From the NCBI RefSeq assembly GCF_963422355.1, contig NC_085100.1, positions 2,042,210-2,106,209 on the forward strand: a stretch of 64,000 bases of DNA. Direction: 5' to 3'. The position numbers were made by a program, and so were the translations under genes. The stretch is from Corticium candelabrum. Taxonomy: Eukaryota; Porifera; Homoscleromorpha; Homosclerophorida; Plakinidae. This document shows positions 1 through 10,771 of the stretch, one piece after another. A model generated the notes under the pieces. That model saw only the letters and a program-made list of their open reading frames with translations, made no database searches and was not told the origin of the DNA. The number at the start of each line of letters is the position of its first letter. The stretch's first letter is position 1.

Positions 1-661
1 CACGAGCGTCAGCGAAGACGCTGGCGCTGGACCATTCACAATATTGCGTCTGACGAGCGTCCATCGCAAAAAGAACACACTGCGACAGTGGTCTGGCGCT
101 GCAAAGTAACCACGTGTGTACAATGTATCGCGACAGACATGGACGACGACGTTTTGCTTTTGTTGCACTGCTGCGCCGTAGTCTCGATCAAGCGTTTTCT
201 TTCATCCTTATTTTATCCTTATTTTATGCTTAGGTCGCCCCTAGGAGGGAACTACACCAGATGTGGTGTTTTAAAAAATAAATTATTATTATTATGTCAT
301 TGTACTCCTTTGACTGAACTTGCCAAACGCAGGGAAAACTACGCACACACTTCCATCGACGAATCAATGATTGATGCCATGTGAACGAATAGAATATCCC
401 GGATACGTCTAGTGACTGACTTTCGATTGGTTGAAACGGAGCACGTGATGTCATTGCACGCTTGGTCACTTCCGGCTAGGACGCTCGATTAGAACTTTTC
501 TCTATTCCAGCGTCGTGGACGCTCGCCTAGCGTCGTGCGAGCGTCGTACGAGCGTCGCAGACGCTGACATGTTCACAGTGTGACGCTGACGCTCGCTCAT
601 CGTCAGCGTCCAGGACGCTCGCACGACGCTCGTGCCAGCGTCGTACTGTGAACCGGGCTGT
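1..661. repeat. GACGCT-rich inverted-repeat element
   Basis: Both ends are dense in GACGCT/AGCGTC hexamers (about 1-110 and 500-661). The left part contains ACCATTCACAATATTG (from about 31) and the right part ends with TACTGTGAACCGGGCTG, which read as imperfect inverted copies. A second, shorter relative is at 36908-37055. I interpret this as a non-autonomous terminal-inverted-repeat element; the exact left end is uncertain because the window begins inside the repeat. The 390 bp between the hexamer clusters hold no supported gene. Confidence 0.5.
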
Positions 662-1285
662 GATCAAGTGTATGATTGCATGCACGCGCAAATTAATTCA
701 ATTATTTTAGTTTAGTAGATCAAGTTATTTCTAGAAACAAAATGATAAAATAATAAATCCAAAAGATTAAATTACAATACGAAAATATAGACATAGTGTT
801 GTACTCGCAAAAATGCTTACTTTGATTCAGCGATACCTATTACTGTAAAGGAACTCCAAGGCTGTGGCAGTCGGTAGTCCCGGATAATGCAAAAAGGCGT
901 TGCCTTTCTAACTCTTTCCAGCATAAATGGCATGCTTCCTTTGTTGGTGCTAGTTGTAGAATTGTAAGAGTCAATTAAGTAGAGATTCTACGCCTTCAGG
1001 AACGCTCGTCATGCCGAGCTCTAGTATAGTCTCGACTTTCCCGTGCGCCTCGCGCGTACTATTTTTCTAGATTCTACCGTTACTTTGTCGCACGTTTTCC
1101 AAAGTGCAAACATTGAGAAGTCCTTTCTATCAGTTTTTTAGAATGTTCTGGTGCTAAAAAACCCTGATCCACAAGGGGGTCGGAACAAAACGACGGCTTC
1201 TGGGACTTGGCTCATATACTACTGTGACTACACGCCGCCGAGCGTCATCATCTGTAGTTACGAACAGACTTGATCGACATTTTGG
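662..1285. other. Intergenic, no gene seen
   Basis: A+T-rich sequence. I see no credible coding exon, RNA gene or structured repeat here. Confidence 0.5.
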
Positions 1286-1289
1286 TAAA

Positions 1290-1360
1290 GCAGTGTTCCA
1301 CCGATACTGGTATTGGTATTGGTAATGGTATTGGTATCGGTATCGGTGTATCGGGCCAGA
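1290..1360. repeat. Hexamer repeat of GGTATT/GGTATC type
   Basis: Imperfect tandem repeat of a six-base unit (GGTATT, GGTAAT, GGTATC), about ten units, directly upstream of the decayed BED-finger fragment. Short ORFs crossing it on either strand encode GI or YQ dipeptides and are artefacts. Confidence 0.7.
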
Positions 1361-1423
1361 GTCTACTAGTAGATCGCTGCCGATACCTCGCGCGCCGGTC
1401 TGGCACCTCAAAGGTTAATCAAT

Positions 1424-1735
1424 GTGGTTGCGATTTGTACCAGTGGCATTTGGTCATATTTTGCGGTCTCAGCAGTAGACAACGCTTTAATGTGTCGTGT
1501 AAATTATAGGCTCAAAAGCGTTTCGAGAAGTGGAACAAGCTCGAGAACTTTCAATATCTCAAATCTTGGAAAACAAATGCAGAGAAAGCACAACTCTGAC
1601 AAATTTAGGCTGCTGGAGGATTCAAAAAAGAAGTGTAGACAAGACAAGCAGCAGTCAACGATTAACGAAGCGATGCAAAAGAAGCAGCAGCACGACTTCA
1701 ATCATCCCGAAATCGAGGTATCGGTATCGCTCTAG
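1424..1735 (+). pseudogene. Decayed BED zinc-finger fragment, hAT transposase N-terminus
   Basis: The conceptual product has the layout of a BED finger from hAT transposases: a W-x2-F aromatic start (IWSYF), an A-x-C position eight residues later, the typical linker SRSGTSSRTF, then an SNLGK-x-MQRKH end. The second Cys and the first His of the C2H2-like site are replaced (N and Q), and no RNase-H-like transposase body follows. I infer a non-functional remnant or a MITE-captured end of a hAT element. No intact transposase is nearby. Confidence 0.55.
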
Positions 1736-1839
1736 ACTAACGGCAAAAGTTCGATGGAGCACTAATCTAGAGTTCTTGGGCAGATCAGTTGGAACGACAA
1801 AACGCGGTGTGTCTAGAATTATCTATCAGCATGCTTAAT

Positions 1840-2094
1840 TGTCATTCTCAAAGATGTATGCTAGAGAAATCCGCAGTCAATTAGGTAAGTTAATTGCTGC
1901 GTGACAAGTCCAGTCGTGTTACCAATTGTTCTATCTTTATTGACATGTACTAAACAGCAAACAACACAGCACCATCGATACATCAGCAGACACTAGAAGA
2001 TAGAGAGTTCATCATGCAGCCGACATTACTATGCGCAATAGATAGATACAACTACGTCGCTTTGTGTGCGAAGTTTTCATCTCTAGTTCGCTCG
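1840..2094. other. Gap before the secreted-protein gene, nothing seen
   Basis: No coding exon recognised. It should contain the 3' UTR of the minus-strand gene ending at 2095, but I could not pick a clear poly(A) signal. Confidence 0.4.
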
Positions 2095-3453
2095 TCATTT
2101 ACATTTGGCAGTGTACTCATCGTAAACCTCTCGTATGTTTGTCGTGTTGACTGCAGACAAGAATCTCTTGCTGGTCGCACCCATATGGGGGCATACAACC
2201 GGTAGATCGTCTAGTATTCGCACGAAAGACAGCTCCTCGTCCAATTCGAACGTTGGCATTCCACCCAACTTGCTGAATCTGTCGGCGGCCGAGGCAAGAC
2301 CGGCAAGCCCTAGTTCTGTATCAGTCACGACAGCAGGAACTGTTGGTAGAGGAGGTGTGTCAGGGGCTGGTGTGTCCGGAAAGTCAGTTGGTGCGTCTGT
2401 GAAGCCGATATCACGTCCTCTGATGTGACGAGTGTAGTACTTGAGCCACGCGTAAATGGTCGGAAACTTGAAATTGCTTTTCTTAATCTTGTTGTTGCAA
2501 GCGCATCGATCTTCATCACAGTCACACGGGCAGATGTTCTTGCACGGACGTGGCGTGTATCGGTAACTTGGGAAAGGAATGAATGAACACCGACAGAGTT
2601 TCTTGTAAGCTCCCTGGTAGTTCTTTCTCGCTTCTTCTGCGTTGGCTCCCCATGTCACCACGAACCTGAAACTAGCACTCTTGTCACATTTGAGAGAATT
2701 CCTGATGTGTCTGTAGTGAAGCGTCAGGTCGCCGTAAGACCCATTGGGGTCGAACAAGTATGCGTTAGGAGACGAGTCCCAATAGGAGAAACCGACCTGT
2801 TCGGCAAAGTCGAAGTTGCCGTGCTGTTGAGAGCAGATGCCGTATGCCATCGTATTGCAACTTACCGGACCCACGGCTTCGGCATAGTGTTTCAGACTCG
2901 CACCGCCTGGATAGATGACGTCGTTGATGGTACTGAATGTGTAGAATGGATTACGATCTTGATCGGGATCGACGGCGTGCATGACTCTCAACCTCTCGAT
3001 ATTTCGACACGTGCATCGATCGTTGGGATATTCTGCCTTAAACTCGACGACGACGGTACGTCCGCGAAAGTCCCACGTCTCCTCCTTGGTGAGTATGATG
3101 TGTTTCATGTCGAACTTGTGACGTATACCGACCGTACCCGTTCCATCGTCCAGTACGGTCGTCTCTAGTACTTTGTAGTTGCACGCGTTGAAACCGTTGG
3201 CTGCATTTCCTTTGAACTCGTAGTAGACGCCGTGTGCGTAGTAGGAGACGACGAGCAACTGCCAAGGACTGCCGGGAAAGGTCGTCTCGACGGGACAGCA
3301 GTCTTCCATCGTGAAACCTCGTCGTGTGGAGCGGTTATTCCAGAGACCGCAGTCGTTGTAGTCGATCTGCGTGTGCCTGCCACCGATGAGAACGCAGTCG
3401 GATATCTGACTGACTGACATCAAAGCCACGAGCGCAAACACTCGACGAAACAT
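2095..3453 (-). CDS. Secreted Cys-rich protein of unknown family, single exon
   Basis: A single uninterrupted exon encoding 452 aa. The chosen ATG (3453) is immediately followed by a signal peptide (MFRRVFALVALMSVSQISDC); an in-frame extension upstream starts only with GTG and would bury it. The mature part is about 430 aa, with a Cys-containing beta-rich-looking region, an acidic DPDQD motif near residue 165, a Cys cluster around residues 285-325 (CKNICPCDCDEDRCAC), a Pro/Thr/Asp-rich linker near 365-380 and no transmembrane segment. A TATA-like box lies about 70 bp upstream. The DPDQD motif could bind calcium; that is inference. I do not recognise the family. The lack of introns, in a region where most genes have several, could reflect retroposition or transfer from another organism. 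Confidence is high that it is coding and low on function. Confidence 0.8.
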   Translation of the reverse strand: MFRRVFALVALMSVSQISDCVLIGGRHTQIDYNDCGLWNNRSTRRGFTMEDCCPVETTFPGSPWQLLVVSYYAHGVYYEFKGNAANGFNACNYKVLETTVLDDGTGTVGIRHKFDMKHIILTKEETWDFRGRTVVVEFKAEYPNDRCTCRNIERLRVMHAVDPDQDRNPFYTFSTINDVIYPGGASLKHYAEAVGPVSCNTMAYGICSQQHGNFDFAEQVGFSYWDSSPNAYLFDPNGSYGDLTLHYRHIRNSLKCDKSASFRFVVTWGANAEEARKNYQGAYKKLCRCSFIPFPSYRYTPRPCKNICPCDCDEDRCACNNKIKKSNFKFPTIYAWLKYYTRHIRGRDIGFTDAPTDFPDTPAPDTPPLPTVPAVVTDTELGLAGLASAADRFSKLGGMPTFELDEELSFVRILDDLPVVCPHMGATSKRFLSAVNTTNIREVYDEYTAKCK

Positions 3454-3521
3454 CTCGAGAACAAGCTTAGTCTCAAACACTACTCAAGATGATCCAGTAA
3501 AGTTCTGCTCGATCTCAGCTG

Positions 3522-3529
3522 CTTATATA
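3522..3529 (-). promoter_or_regulatory. TATA box of the secreted-protein gene
   Basis: TATATAAG on the minus strand, about 70 bp upstream of the ATG at 3453. The spacing resembles that in the sushi gene at 16233, which also encodes a secreted protein. Confidence 0.5.
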
Positions 3530-3530
3530 T

Positions 3531-4862
3531 CGTTAGGAAGCCTCGACTATATGGAAACACTATAAGCATGCATCATTACTATATCTTTTTGCATTTTCTA
3601 ATTTGAGATGTTGGACCTAAAAGCGATTTCACAATAGCAGACAAAGCGAATGATAAAGCCTAGAATCCATGTATTTTATATAGTCCTCTAATTTCAGACA
3701 TCTTTAATGGAACTAACTAAGAATAGAGTAGACATCAAGTAAGCCACCATGCAGCTATTATTATTCTACTCTAGCCACCTCAAATGTCTTAGCCAAACAC
3801 AGCAACAGCTATGTTGCCAGTGTCTATACTGTTTAATTACCGGACAGCTATTAACCTAAATAGAAAGATTATATGTAATAGAATGAAAATGCAGAGTCAG
3901 CTGTCGCTCACTCAGATCAGAGCAGCTCAATCCAACACTAAAACCAACTTGACAAGCATGCACATGGAAACAGAACATCCATGTATACGCACCGTGCATA
4001 GTCCTGCAAGAAAACGAGAGAAATGCGCGCAGTAAAACAACTGTGGCTCGCATGCCAAGTCGTCGACAGTAACACGCAATGCAAATTAACGACTGCGCGG
4101 ATGCGCACGAGATGAGGGGATTCTCCATGCACTCTATAGCTAGACCAGATCGTGCCAGACTATAACGGTAAAATCTCCGCCTCCAAGATACTCGTAAACG
4201 TGTTTAGAAAATTGATTAGTGCAAGACAGTCTTCTTACAAGATCCGCTCTAATCGGCACCATGCATGGTGTCGCTGCTTTATCAGAACAAGAACACGGTA
4301 GTATAGATATCCGTTCTAATTCTAACTTGCCAGCCCTAGACTATAAACGGTAAGTCCGTACAACTTCGTTTGTGAGCTACAATAAGCTCAATTTCTATAG
4401 TATCTGTAAAAGTATGTTTTCTAAGTGCAAGGCATCAAGCCATCAACAGAAACTCGAATCCTCAAAAGTTTGTTCTATTTCAGACGTAGGGACTAGACCT
4501 ACTCCAGGAGTCCTTGTTTAATTTGGCAGCCGTACCATGTGGTCACTAGAGCGCTTGTCAGACACGATACTTTTAGATAGACGCGTAAGTGCACTGTGCC
4601 AACAGACACACGAACCTCAGAGTTTTTTGTTTCAGAAGTGGTCACCGTTCTGTGAGGATCGAGCGCATGCGCCCTACGCTGCGATCATCTAGCTAGACAC
4701 AGACTTGACCCATGAAATTTTCATAAGCCAAAACAATGCATGCGCGCGGAGGGATGACGCGGCGTAAAGGGCTCTGGCTACGTGAGACTAGCCTTTCCCT
4801 TCAGTCTGACTTTGCTTTCTAGAGTTAATTAATTAACTAGACTCACCTAAATATTAGTGTCT
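3531..4862. other. Intergenic, no gene seen
   Basis: Scattered short ORFs only, with no splice-linked exons that I can support. Two similar short motifs (ACTATAACGG near 4160 and ACTATAAACGG near 4340) suggest a degraded repeat. Confidence 0.4.
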
Positions 4863-6232
4863 GGTAGGGTAGGTGTTCCTAATTGTGGACACTCCCCGGT
4901 AATTTGAGTTACAAACACTCTTTGTCTGGTAACCTGCTACGGAGAGAGAGGAAAACATGTCCGATGTACGCACCAATGTCTAAGCTTTGGAACAATACCT
5001 GTACGACTAGAATCGCTCAACGTCTGCTAGCGCACTAGCAAAATATACGGGATAACGTCTGTGAACAGCTCAAACGGGGGTGTATCCTAATTGTGGACAT
5101 GTTTTTCTCCGCCACAGAAAGCGACTGGGTCTGAGTAACAGCTGGACTAGATACCTGAATGGTTGCCGCACAAGCTGGTATTTTGGGCCGCAATCAAAAC
5201 CATGTTCTGTTGTGTATCACGACGATTCCCCTGCGAAACTGTTAGCACGTACAGGGTTCCTCCCATCACGTCCACAAATTCGAGGTACACGAATCGTTCT
5301 TTTGTTGGATCATGAAAGTGCCCTGACGTTAGTTAGGCAATTATCAAGTACCTTAGTAAAGTTTTGAGCCTAGTTACGTTGACTTGTGACGTGCTAAAGA
5401 AGCGCATTATGTGCATGGAGCGAACGTGTAATTCCAGTCCAGTAAACACGTGAATATCTTCACTCATACTAGATCTAGACATCAGTAATCCACTGACAAT
5501 CTAGCTGTTTTCACTGCAACTACATCTGGCCACAATAGGGTATGAAATGAGAACGAACAAAGTAGGTGGAATGTCAATATCCGCGACATTCGTAATCCAG
5601 TCAGAATTTGACTGTCTTCACTGCTACTAGATCTGGCAACAATAAGACACAAAATGAAAACCTACAGACTCACCTAGGATAGGTGGAAGGTCAAAACTAC
5701 GTTGTCTGATATCAATAATCAGCTCTACCAGCAACGCAAAAAGACGCTAGAACCACAGTTTACAGTTGAGACGTTTATCTAAACGTGATTGACCGTCTCC
5801 TGCATTGCATCGTAAACAGAACACTTGGTTTCTGCAAAATTTGAACGGCACGACGCCATTTTACACAGAGGTGATACACCACAGAACATGGTTTTGATTG
5901 CGGCCCAAAATACCAGCTTGTGAGGCAACCATTCAAGTATCTAGTCCAGCTGTTACTCAGGCTCAGTCGCTTTCTGTAACGGAGAAAACAATGTCCACAA
6001 TTAGGATACACCCCACGTCCAAGCTGTTTACAGACGTTATCCCGTATATTTTGCTAGTGCGCTAGCTGACGTTGTGCGATTGTAGTTGTACAGGTACCGT
6101 TACGAAGCCTAGACAATGGTGCGTATATCGGACATGTTTCACGGTCTCTTCGTGCAGGTTACCAGAGAAAAACAGCGATTGTAACTCAAATTACCGGGGA
6201 GTGTCCACAATTAGGTACTCCTACCCTACTGG
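4863..6232. mobile_element. Fold-back element with ~370-bp inverted arms
   Basis: The left arm (about 4863-5222) and right arm (about 5866-6232) are imperfect reverse complements over their full length, separated by a ~640-bp unique spacer. The ends are GGTAGGGTAGGTG and its complement. The motif CCTAATTGTGGACA occurs twice in each arm, once subterminally and once about 210 bp inward, like subterminal transposase-binding repeats. The arms encode near-identical short ORFs (starting MYPNCGH), a by-product of the palindrome. I infer a non-autonomous DNA transposon or fold-back element. The arms differ at about one base in eight by eye, so it is not recent. Confidence 0.75.
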
Positions 6233-6390
6233 TGGCGAACATCTCTGATGATCCGGCAGACTGTGGAATGCCACCAGTCTAGTCAACACTTTTTGTGAAA
6301 GTTTGTCCATGTCAAAAAGATTCTGTATATTTTAGAAATTGCAAACCTTGCGCATGCGCATAAGTGTAACACAGTACGCACGCGCAATGA

Positions 6391-7146
6391 ATGGCGGTCG
6401 AAGTAAACGGGAAAAGTTTTGAATCGTATTCTGATGCTTTGGATGAGTACATCAGCAGTCATCTTGGTGAGAAAATATGCATACCAAAGCAACGAAATAC
6501 GGATCATCTAGAAACCGCAGAAGTTCTGTTCACAAGTCCAACCAGACGAAAACGCAGAAAAGTAAACCAGTCTTACAGCAACGATAGAACACTACGCCAC
6601 GAGAAACCTTCGCCGAAAACGGACGTCACAACCACGACGAATGGTCCGGGCACTCGTGGGTCACGTGATCATCACGTGCGCATACTGGAAAGACTGGAGG
6701 GACCGCTTCAGAGAGAATTAACTCCTTCTGCAACTGACGACTTGTGTAACTGTTCTGTTTTGTACGGTGTGCGCACTCCTGCCTATGCATACGGTCCTGC
6801 TCAGTCGACTCCATATCGACAAACCAGAGTCGCTTTGAATTTTCAAGACGAAGAGTCGGTATGCACCGATGACCTTCTCCAAGCTGATTGCTGTGGGGGA
6901 AAAGATGCAACTGGATCGAGAACAAAAGATGTGAGACTCAGTACAGCAACATTATCCCGAGCTCGAAGAAACAGCACAACAAACGTGATGTCAAATAGTT
7001 GTCGTGCTATTGGCAACGTTGCAAACCAGTCGATGTCATCAGACTCCATGGAAACGTTGAAGAGAGTTCTATTTGATATGCAGCAGTTAGCACTGCAGTT
7101 TCAGGTTGTAAATGAGACTGCTACGAGTAAAGGGACAGACAACTAA
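6391..7146 (+). CDS. Unrecognised 251-aa protein
   Basis: Open frame of 251 codons starting at ATG 6391. The N-terminus (VNGKSFESYSDALDEYI) looks like a folded helical segment. It is followed by a basic patch RRKRRK near residue 53 (possible nuclear localisation signal), a long polar Ser/Thr/Arg-rich low-complexity region, and a short C-terminal predicted helix (METLKRVLFDMQQLALQFQ, residues about 221-239). No signal peptide or transmembrane segment. The N-terminal pattern faintly recalls vertebrate LAS2/C18orf54-type proteins, but this is recollection and untested. It could be a complete single-exon gene or the main exon of a longer one; I found no convincing flanking exons. Confidence 0.55.
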   Translation: MAVEVNGKSFESYSDALDEYISSHLGEKICIPKQRNTDHLETAEVLFTSPTRRKRRKVNQSYSNDRTLRHEKPSPKTDVTTTTNGPGTRGSRDHHVRILERLEGPLQRELTPSATDDLCNCSVLYGVRTPAYAYGPAQSTPYRQTRVALNFQDEESVCTDDLLQADCCGGKDATGSRTKDVRLSTATLSRARRNSTTNVMSNSCRAIGNVANQSMSSDSMETLKRVLFDMQQLALQFQVVNETATSKGTDN

Positions 7147-7690
7147 ATTTTGGTGTAAATTTCTGCTTGTCAATGAATACAGAAATTTCACTTCAGCTGT
7201 CCAGTAGACAAACATTAGGCCATAGAATTCATAAGCTACCACCAATTGCTAATTAATTAATTAAAATGGAAATAAACTGTACATATGTATAGATGCACTT
7301 ACCTAAATACATTTGGTCTCATATATCAAGTACTGGTATCTGACACACAATATATCTCATGATGAACGTCATGGGTGTGACTGTATTCTCTGTTTAATTA
7401 AGTTAAGTCGCCAACAGGGAGACAAACACTACAAAGTACAGTCGCGGGTCACTTACCGGACATGTGGACTATCCAACGGTCAAGCTTGTCACGTGGGTGA
7501 TCACGTGGCTGGTCAGCTGCGTATGTATATGTACATGTGTACATCCACGTGCATGTCAGTTGTTTCTTGAAACAAGTTTGAGAGTGAGTTCAAGTGTTTC
7601 TTCTCGTATTCTACATTCATCTACATCTACATTCAGTATACCTAATGTGGAAAAAATGCCATATAATATGAACAATAGTTGAGTAACAGC
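7147..7690. other. Intergenic, no gene seen
   Basis: Downstream of the 251-aa gene. AATAAA-like sequences occur near 7271, but no further coding exon is supported. CACGTG occurs near 7489 and 7503. Confidence 0.4.
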
Positions 7691-7691
7691 T

Positions 7692-7762
7692 TCAGTTATC
7701 CAACATTTTCACTTATCCAACAGGGGTCCGGTCCCAAGGGGTCGGATAAGTGACTGTAACAG
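7692..7762. mobile_element. Short pogo/Tigger-like inverted-repeat remnant
   Basis: CAGTTATCCAACA-type sequence at the left and GGATAAGTGACTGT at the right form an inverted pair around a ~40-bp centre. CAGT...ACTG ends with TTATCC are typical of pogo/Tigger-class miniature elements. Too short to encode anything. Confidence 0.4.
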
Positions 7763-7976
7763 CATCAGCAGAGGTTACACTTGTAAGCATGCAAGAAGAC
7801 ACAATCCAGTATTGGTATCAGGTTTTCCTAGGCCACTGGCCACTTTCGTCCAATAGTAATTACACCCAGTGATTGTGTAACATCCATACTGTAAGTATAG
7901 GTTATTGCATGAGCGTGCTATATGGCTTTTACACGCACGAGGGGCGAGGTTATCACCCGAGGCAAATACAATAAGT

Positions 7977-8084
7977 AATTTATACCATGGTCATGTCACA
8001 TATGAGTGCAATATTAACCGGAAGTAGCTTATTGCACACAAACATTCGTGACTGGTTGCACATCACGTGACCATGGTATAAATT
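7977..8084. mobile_element. 108-bp palindromic miniature element
   Basis: The left end AATTTATACCATGGTCATGT and the right end CGTGACCATGGTATAAATT are near-perfect inverted repeats separated by about 60 bp. It is non-coding, and I infer a MITE. Confidence 0.6.
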
Positions 8085-8621
8085 TTATTATTTTCAGTCA
8101 ATTTAAATTGGTATGCTAACCTCTTTGAATGCAGTCCCTGGAGCTATAGTCTGTCTAGTCCCGATTACAGTACAATTATAAACTCGTCTTATCAGCAACA
8201 GCGACTGTACTGGACAATCCGGGTGCCCATTCTTACTCACAACATTACTCATTGCCAGTACAAACCACATCTAGAATTCCATGCAGCAACATACCGCCCA
8301 ATTCGAATCCCAGTCTTCCGAATTACGCTGAGGACACACACAATGTATCGCAGGAAAGACACTGCGGTATGCCACCTATCATCTATGACCTCAAATTTTG
8401 CTTCTAATTCAGAATACTAAACAACACCAACACCAGTCAAGGGTCACTGCAACATGCAGTATGACGACTATCCGGCATCTACACTTGAACATAATTTCAT
8501 TCACACTGCTCATCTCTGTTCCACAATCAGAATGTTCACACTAAACAACACAACCAAATGCCAACACACACGCATGCACTAACACGTTGAGACAATTGTG
8601 TCTTAAAGAGCGACGGTTTCT

Positions 8622-9135
8622 CTATTCCTCAGACGGCTCTTTAGTCACAGAGAAAGGTTCCTCCACTTCAATCACTCCACTATCAACAATCTTACATTCT
8701 TGCACTGGCTTATCACGTCCGTCAGTCTTCGTATTTTCGACTTGACGTACAAATTTCTACATAATAGAAACCAAACTCATTAAAGACTAAGTTAAATAGC
8801 TGGCAATTGAAAATCAACACAATTTTTTTCAGAAATAGTGTACATCCCATTGGTCTACATAGCTATGAAAGTGTGTAGCTAAATGGTTGTGGTGTGTTAA
8901 CTATAGTCTCGTCCCCATGCAGAGTCTCGGGACTTGGAATTCTCATACGGGCACCGGTCAAGGCTAGTGTGAAAGAGTCTGGGGACGAGACTATAGCCTA
9001 CAGTTCCCAGTACAGGAGAACCTCGGTAATCCAAATAGCCCCGTGCCAAGCCCTGTTCAGATTAGTGAAGTTGTTCGGATTACCAAAAACGTCGAGCCTT
9101 GGAGGTCCAGATCTTTGATGCATTCTATTCACACA

Positions 9136-9193
<58 letters not shown>

Positions 9194-10617
9194 TGTTTGT
9201 GGCAAAGGACACCACTGCAACGACTACATTTACTTCTAAATAATGTGACAGTCAAGACTGAAAATAGTCAGATACGTGCGTTTGCTGAAAACTAGATAAC
9301 CGCAACCCGGATCAAACACCCCAATAGGTCTGGGCACGTAAGGCAAAGCACCAAAGGTAATTCGGATTAGCGAGGTTTGACTGTACTGCATGAGTACTGT
9401 ACTTATCTCCACAATGTGTGTAGATTATTACTTCTGGAGTAAGTGGTCTGCTGGTTTGAACAAAGTTTAACAAAGATCTGAACAAATTAAAACACACCAA
9501 CCTACCTACACTGCAACAACACATTAATTACGTGTTCCTCTCACGATACTCATTTATTATTGTCCTAGGTCCTCTCACAGTAGCAGGTGGGTTTTCTGCT
9601 CGTAGCAAATGTCCAAGACTGTGAATATAATGGATAGAGGAGAACACCAGTAAGAAAATGAGCCTGTCTACTGTTGTAAAAAGTGAATCGTTTTTATTCT
9701 TAGACTTGATAGCTTGATACCAATATTACTCAATGAACGTATAGTTAGTGGTCTTATTGTTCTCTTCACTAGAGTAGGCCTATGCACAACGTTCATATTT
9801 CAAAATTTTGTGAAGATTCTCGACAACTAGAAGCCACCTATGAGGGGATTACACAACCCTTGTGCCAATGTAAGCCCATGTATGTGAGTCATGTAGCGAT
9901 TGTAACTCCACCTTAAAGGTGCAAGGTCACAGTCGGACATGTGCACTGCATCCCTTTTAAAAGGTTGCACTTTCTCAAACACTCAGTAACCGCGAAGATT
10001 TAGAAGCTCTAATTTGCACTGAAGGCAACACTGACTGTAGTCTCTCTATAGCCTGAATTGGAATGATCAAGACGTTCAAGTATGAAGTTGTGTTAGACCG
10101 GGTCTCTGGTAGCTAAATTCTAGGCTTTTTAGATGTAGTTCTCGTAGTTTTTCTTCTAAAACCTCAAACTGAGGTTGCTACACTGCAGTTTTGGTAAAAT
10201 TCGACAAGCACCCTCGCACTTCGAGCCAAATCGGAGTTCCAAACCAGAAAGCACACATCACGTTCCCATATGTTGCATCTGCCGTAGTCACGTCTTTCTC
10301 TCAGAGTAACCAAGCACACTCAGTTCACAGTGAGCACCAAAAATTGTATTGTTTAAAGCGTACACTGCTACCATACCCGTCAATTGACACCTAAATATCC
10401 AGTTTTGCAGTAGTTTTGTCTATTGACCTTTGCGCATGCGCAACATACGAACAGCCTTTGAAGGGCTTACTGGCGATCGAAACTGATATTCTTGCCAGGA
10501 CACTTGAACATATGTTACATACAATAGCTATGACACAAAAGCTACCTCACTTGAGATCGGCTCAAGTGCGTATGTCCAACCATGACACTGCACCTTTAAA
10601 ATGATAGCGAGAACCTA

Positions 10618-10656
<39 letters not shown>

Positions 10657-10698
10657 AACACACATGCACAAACACACACACACACACACGCACACGCA

Positions 10699-10771
<73 letters not shown>

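Noticed and set aside
5080-6011. Two nearly identical short ORFs starting MYPNCGH
   Set aside because: Mirror products of the fold-back element arms; no conserved domain.
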